Source: Alphaproteobacteria bacterium (lineage in GTDB: Bacteria; Pseudomonadota; Alphaproteobacteria; UBA828). From it: a stretch of 6,818 bases of DNA. Numbering within the stretch: the stretch's first letter is position 1; each line of letters begins with the position of its first letter. The position numbers and the translations under genes are program-made. Below the pieces are notes generated by a model that was not told where the DNA came from, searched no databases, and saw only the letters and a list, made by a program, of their open reading frames with translations. Where the stretch lies: assembly GCA_018668475.1 (NCBI GenBank), contig JABJCZ010000419.1:1-6818 (forward strand), given 5' to 3'. Positions 4,909 through 6,818 of the stretch are shown piece by piece.

Positions 4909-5622
4909 ATGCTGCTGACACCGACCGAGATGGAACGTCTCGTAATTTTTACAGCCGCCGAGCTGGCGCGCAAACGCCGCGCCAGAGGGCGCTTGCTCAA
5001 CCATCCTGAAGCCATTGCCCTGATCAGTGACGAAATTCTCGAAGGTGCGCGCGACGGTCGTTCCGTCGCTGATCTGATCTCCTTCGGTTCCACCATCCTG
5101 ACCTCGGAAGACGTCATGCCGGGTATCGCCGATATGATGCATATGATCCAGGTGGAGGGGATGTTCCCCGACGGCACCAAGCTCGTCACTGTGCACGAGC
5201 CGATCCGTGAACCCGAAGGTATGGCCAAGAGGGCTGATGGCGATGCGCCGCCCATCAAACCAGGTGAGATCATTCCAGCAGACGGCGATATCGAGCTCAA
5301 TTCGGGCCGCGAGACAGCGGCGGTCAAGGTCACCAATACTGGCGACCGGCCCATTCAGGTTGGCAGTCACTACCATTTCTTCGAGACCAACAAAGCGCTC
5401 GATTTTGACCGCGCCACCGCATTTGGCATGCATCTTGATATTCCGGCCGGCACGGCAGCCCGATTTGAGCCGGGCGAAAGCAAATCGGTCGAGCTTGTCG
5501 CATTCGGTGGCACGGGCGAATTGTTTGGCCTCAATAATTTGACTGACGGATCAATCAAATCTGACGAGGTCAAGGAACAAGCGTTGCGGCGAGCCCGCGA
5601 ACGCGGATTCAAGGGAGCTTAA
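4909..5622 (+). CDS. ureAB: Fused urease gamma-beta subunit (Helicobacter UreA-like)
   Basis: The 237-residue polypeptide joins the two small urease subunits, with no stop or frameshift between them. Residues 1-100 are the gamma subunit: [56 protein letters not shown] and [17 protein letters not shown] linker follows (about 101-115), then the beta subunit (116-214): [54 protein letters not shown], then FG and N. The layout and length match Helicobacter UreA (gamma-beta fusion). The 215-237 tail, ending [13 protein letters not shown], also resembles Helicobacter UreA but stops about where the latter's last dozen residues begin. It pairs with UreC in the (alpha, beta, gamma)3 apoenzyme. Stop 5620-5622 is 4 bp before ureC. 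H. pylori calls such a fusion ureA; I use ureAB to state the content. Confidence 0.95.
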   Translation: MLLTPTEMERLVIFTAAELARKRRARGRLLNHPEAIALISDEILEGARDGRSVADLISFGSTILTSEDVMPGIADMMHMIQVEGMFPDGTKLVTVHEPIREPEGMAKRADGDAPPIKPGEIIPADGDIELNSGRETAAVKVTNTGDRPIQVGSHYHFFETNKALDFDRATAFGMHLDIPAGTAARFEPGESKSVELVAFGGTGELFGLNNLTDGSIKSDEVKEQALRRARERGFKGA

Positions 5623-5626
5623 GATC

Positions 5627-6818
5627 ATGGTGAAAATGACCCGCGCCCACTATGCCGCACTATATGGCCCGACTACGGGTGACTGCGTGCGCCTTGGCGA
5701 CAGCTCTCTGCTCGCTGAAATTGAGCACGATTACGCCACCTACGGCGATGAAAGCCTGCACGGCGGTGGCAAAACCTTGCGCGATGGGATGGGCCTCGTG
5801 TCGGGGCTGGACAGTGCCGGCGGCTCGCTTGATATGCTGGTGTCCAACGCTGTGATCATCGATCCGGTGTTGGGTGTCGTCAAAGGTGATATCGGAATCA
5901 AGGAAGGGGTGATTTCGGGCGTCGGCAAGGCCGGCAACCCGGGCATCATGGATGGCGTTGACCCCGACCTGCTGTGCGGTGCCGCGACCACAGTGCGTGA
6001 TGCGGAAGGGCTCATAGCTACGCCCGGCGGCATCGACGTGCATGTGCATTTTGACAGTGCCCAGCTGTGTGAACACGCCATCAGTTCCGGCCTGACCACC
6101 ATGATCGGTGGCTCACTTGGTCCGATCACCGTGGGGATTGATTGCGGCGGCGCCTGGAACGTGCAGCGCATGCTGGAGGCGTCGGAGCAATGGCCGATCA
6201 ATTTCGGGTTTCTCGGGCGGGGTAATTCTGCCAAGCCGCTGTCACTGGTTGATCAGATCATGGGCGGCGCCTGTGGCCTCAAAATTCATGAGGACTGGGG
6301 CGCCATGCCAGCAACTATCGATACTTGCCTCGGCGTTGCCGACGAAATGGATTTTCAGGTGCAGCTCCATACCGACACGCTGAACGAAAGCGGGTTTGTC
6401 GAAGATACGTTGGCCGCCATCAAGGGCCGTACGATCCACATGTACCACGCCGAAGGGGCCGGCGGTGGCCATGCGCCTGACATCATCAGTATTACTGGCC
6501 AGCCGAATTGTTTGCCGTCATCAACCAATCCGACCAACCCGTTCACGAAAAATACTTTCGATGAGCATCTCGACATGATCATGGTGTGCCATCACCTCAA
6601 TCCGGCAGTGCCGGAAGATGTGGCGTTCGCCGAGAGCCGGGTGCGGGCCGAGACCATCGCGGCGGAAGACGTGCTGCACGATATTGGCGCGATCTCGATG
6701 CTGGGCTCAGACAGCCAGGGCATGGGCCGCATTAACGAGGTGATCTGCCGTACCTGGCAGCTGGCTTCAAAAATGCGCGACCAGCGTGGCCGCATGCCGG
6801 AGGAAAAGACAAGTCGTG
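5627..6818 (+). CDS. ureC: Urease alpha (catalytic) subunit UreC, divergent type, 3' end off the window
   Basis: The frame is open from ATG 5627 to the right edge (397 residues of about 570). GGGAG at 5613-5617 lies 9 nt upstream; the family start is [20 protein letters not shown]. UreC is the dinuclear nickel amidohydrolase that hydrolyses urea to ammonia and carbamate. Nickel ligands are all present: H139/H141 in DVHVH, carbamylated K219 and H221 in GLKIHEDW, H248, H274 in [10 protein letters not shown], and D362 in GSDSQGMGR. Catalytic flap C321-H322 in MVCHHL and R338 are also present. Unusual points are FDSAQL (142-147) in place of the F-I-C-P-Q-Q type stretch, [13 protein letters not shown] (163-175) in place of the longer G-T-x-A-T-T-x-T-P-G loop, and G365 where classical ureases have the urea-contacting Ala. 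The rest (for example [18 protein letters not shown]) is typical, so the protein is probably an active but distinct urease-family enzyme. Confidence 0.95.
   Translation, partial: MVKMTRAHYAALYGPTTGDCVRLGDSSLLAEIEHDYATYGDESLHGGGKTLRDGMGLVSGLDSAGGSLDMLVSNAVIIDPVLGVVKGDIGIKEGVISGVGKAGNPGIMDGVDPDLLCGAATTVRDAEGLIATPGGIDVHVHFDSAQLCEHAISSGLTTMIGGSLGPITVGIDCGGAWNVQRMLEASEQWPINFGFLGRGNSAKPLSLVDQIMGGACGLKIHEDWGAMPATIDTCLGVADEMDFQVQLHTDTLNESGFVEDTLAAIKGRTIHMYHAEGAGGGHAPDIISITGQPNCLPSSTNPTNPFTKNTFDEHLDMIMVCHHLNPAVPEDVAFAESRVRAETIAAEDVLHDIGAISMLGSDSQGMGRINEVICRTWQLASKMRDQRGRMPEEKTSR

Noticed and set aside
4450..5433. A 327-codon open frame on the - strand opposite ureF and ureAB
   Set aside because: It is fully antisense to two well-supported urease genes, its translation has no recognisable domain, and long antisense frames are common in GC-rich codon-biased genes.
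1..6818. CRISPR arrays, insertion sequences, phage genes, tRNA/rRNA genes or a toxin-antitoxin pair
   Set aside because: No regularly spaced repeats, terminal inverted repeats flanking a transposase, or RNA-gene signatures were seen; nearly all the sequence is explained by the listed genes.

Overview
The window reads as about 60% GC, tightly packed bacterial DNA with Shine-Dalgarno-led genes. A proteobacterium, most likely an alphaproteobacterium, is my inference from overall protein style; no rRNA or marker gene is present to prove it. There are no tRNA or rRNA genes, insertion sequences, CRISPR arrays or phage genes.

Left part (1-1398, + strand): the C-terminal end of an amidase-signature enzyme whose start lies off the window, then a decayed response-regulator receiver domain (positions about 497-878, apparently frameshifted and missing its acidic pocket), then an intact OsmC/YhfA-type protein preceded by a recognisable sigma-70-like promoter. 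Middle part (3573 back to 1409, - strand): three co-directional genes that could be one transcript. They encode a membrane-anchored, catalytically degenerate SNase-like protein, a PaiB-type FMN-binding split-barrel protein, and a ten-helix EamA/DMT transporter that converges on the OsmC gene.

Right part (3705-6818, + strand, divergent from the middle block): a urease locus in the order ureE - ureF - fused ureAB - ureC, running off the right edge at residue 397 of ureC. UreE (nickel metallochaperone) and UreF (assembly factor) precede the structural subunits, unlike the common ureD-A-B-C-E-F-G order. The gamma and beta subunits are one 237-residue polypeptide, as in Helicobacter UreA. ureG and ureD are not visible and should lie downstream or elsewhere. 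Together these genes would make and nickel-load a cytoplasmic enzyme releasing ammonia from urea or a related substrate.

The most interesting feature is the UreC sequence. Every nickel ligand and catalytic residue I can place is retained (H139, H141, K219, H221, H248, H274, H322, R338, D362, with flap C321). However, the loop that carries the urea-contacting alanine in classical ureases is shortened and rewritten, the CPQQ-type stretch after the first metal His pair is replaced, and the second urea-contacting alanine is glycine (G365). This points to a divergent urease lineage, possibly with altered substrate handling. A perfect inverted repeat in the ureF-ureAB gap is a candidate operator or mRNA processing/stability element.
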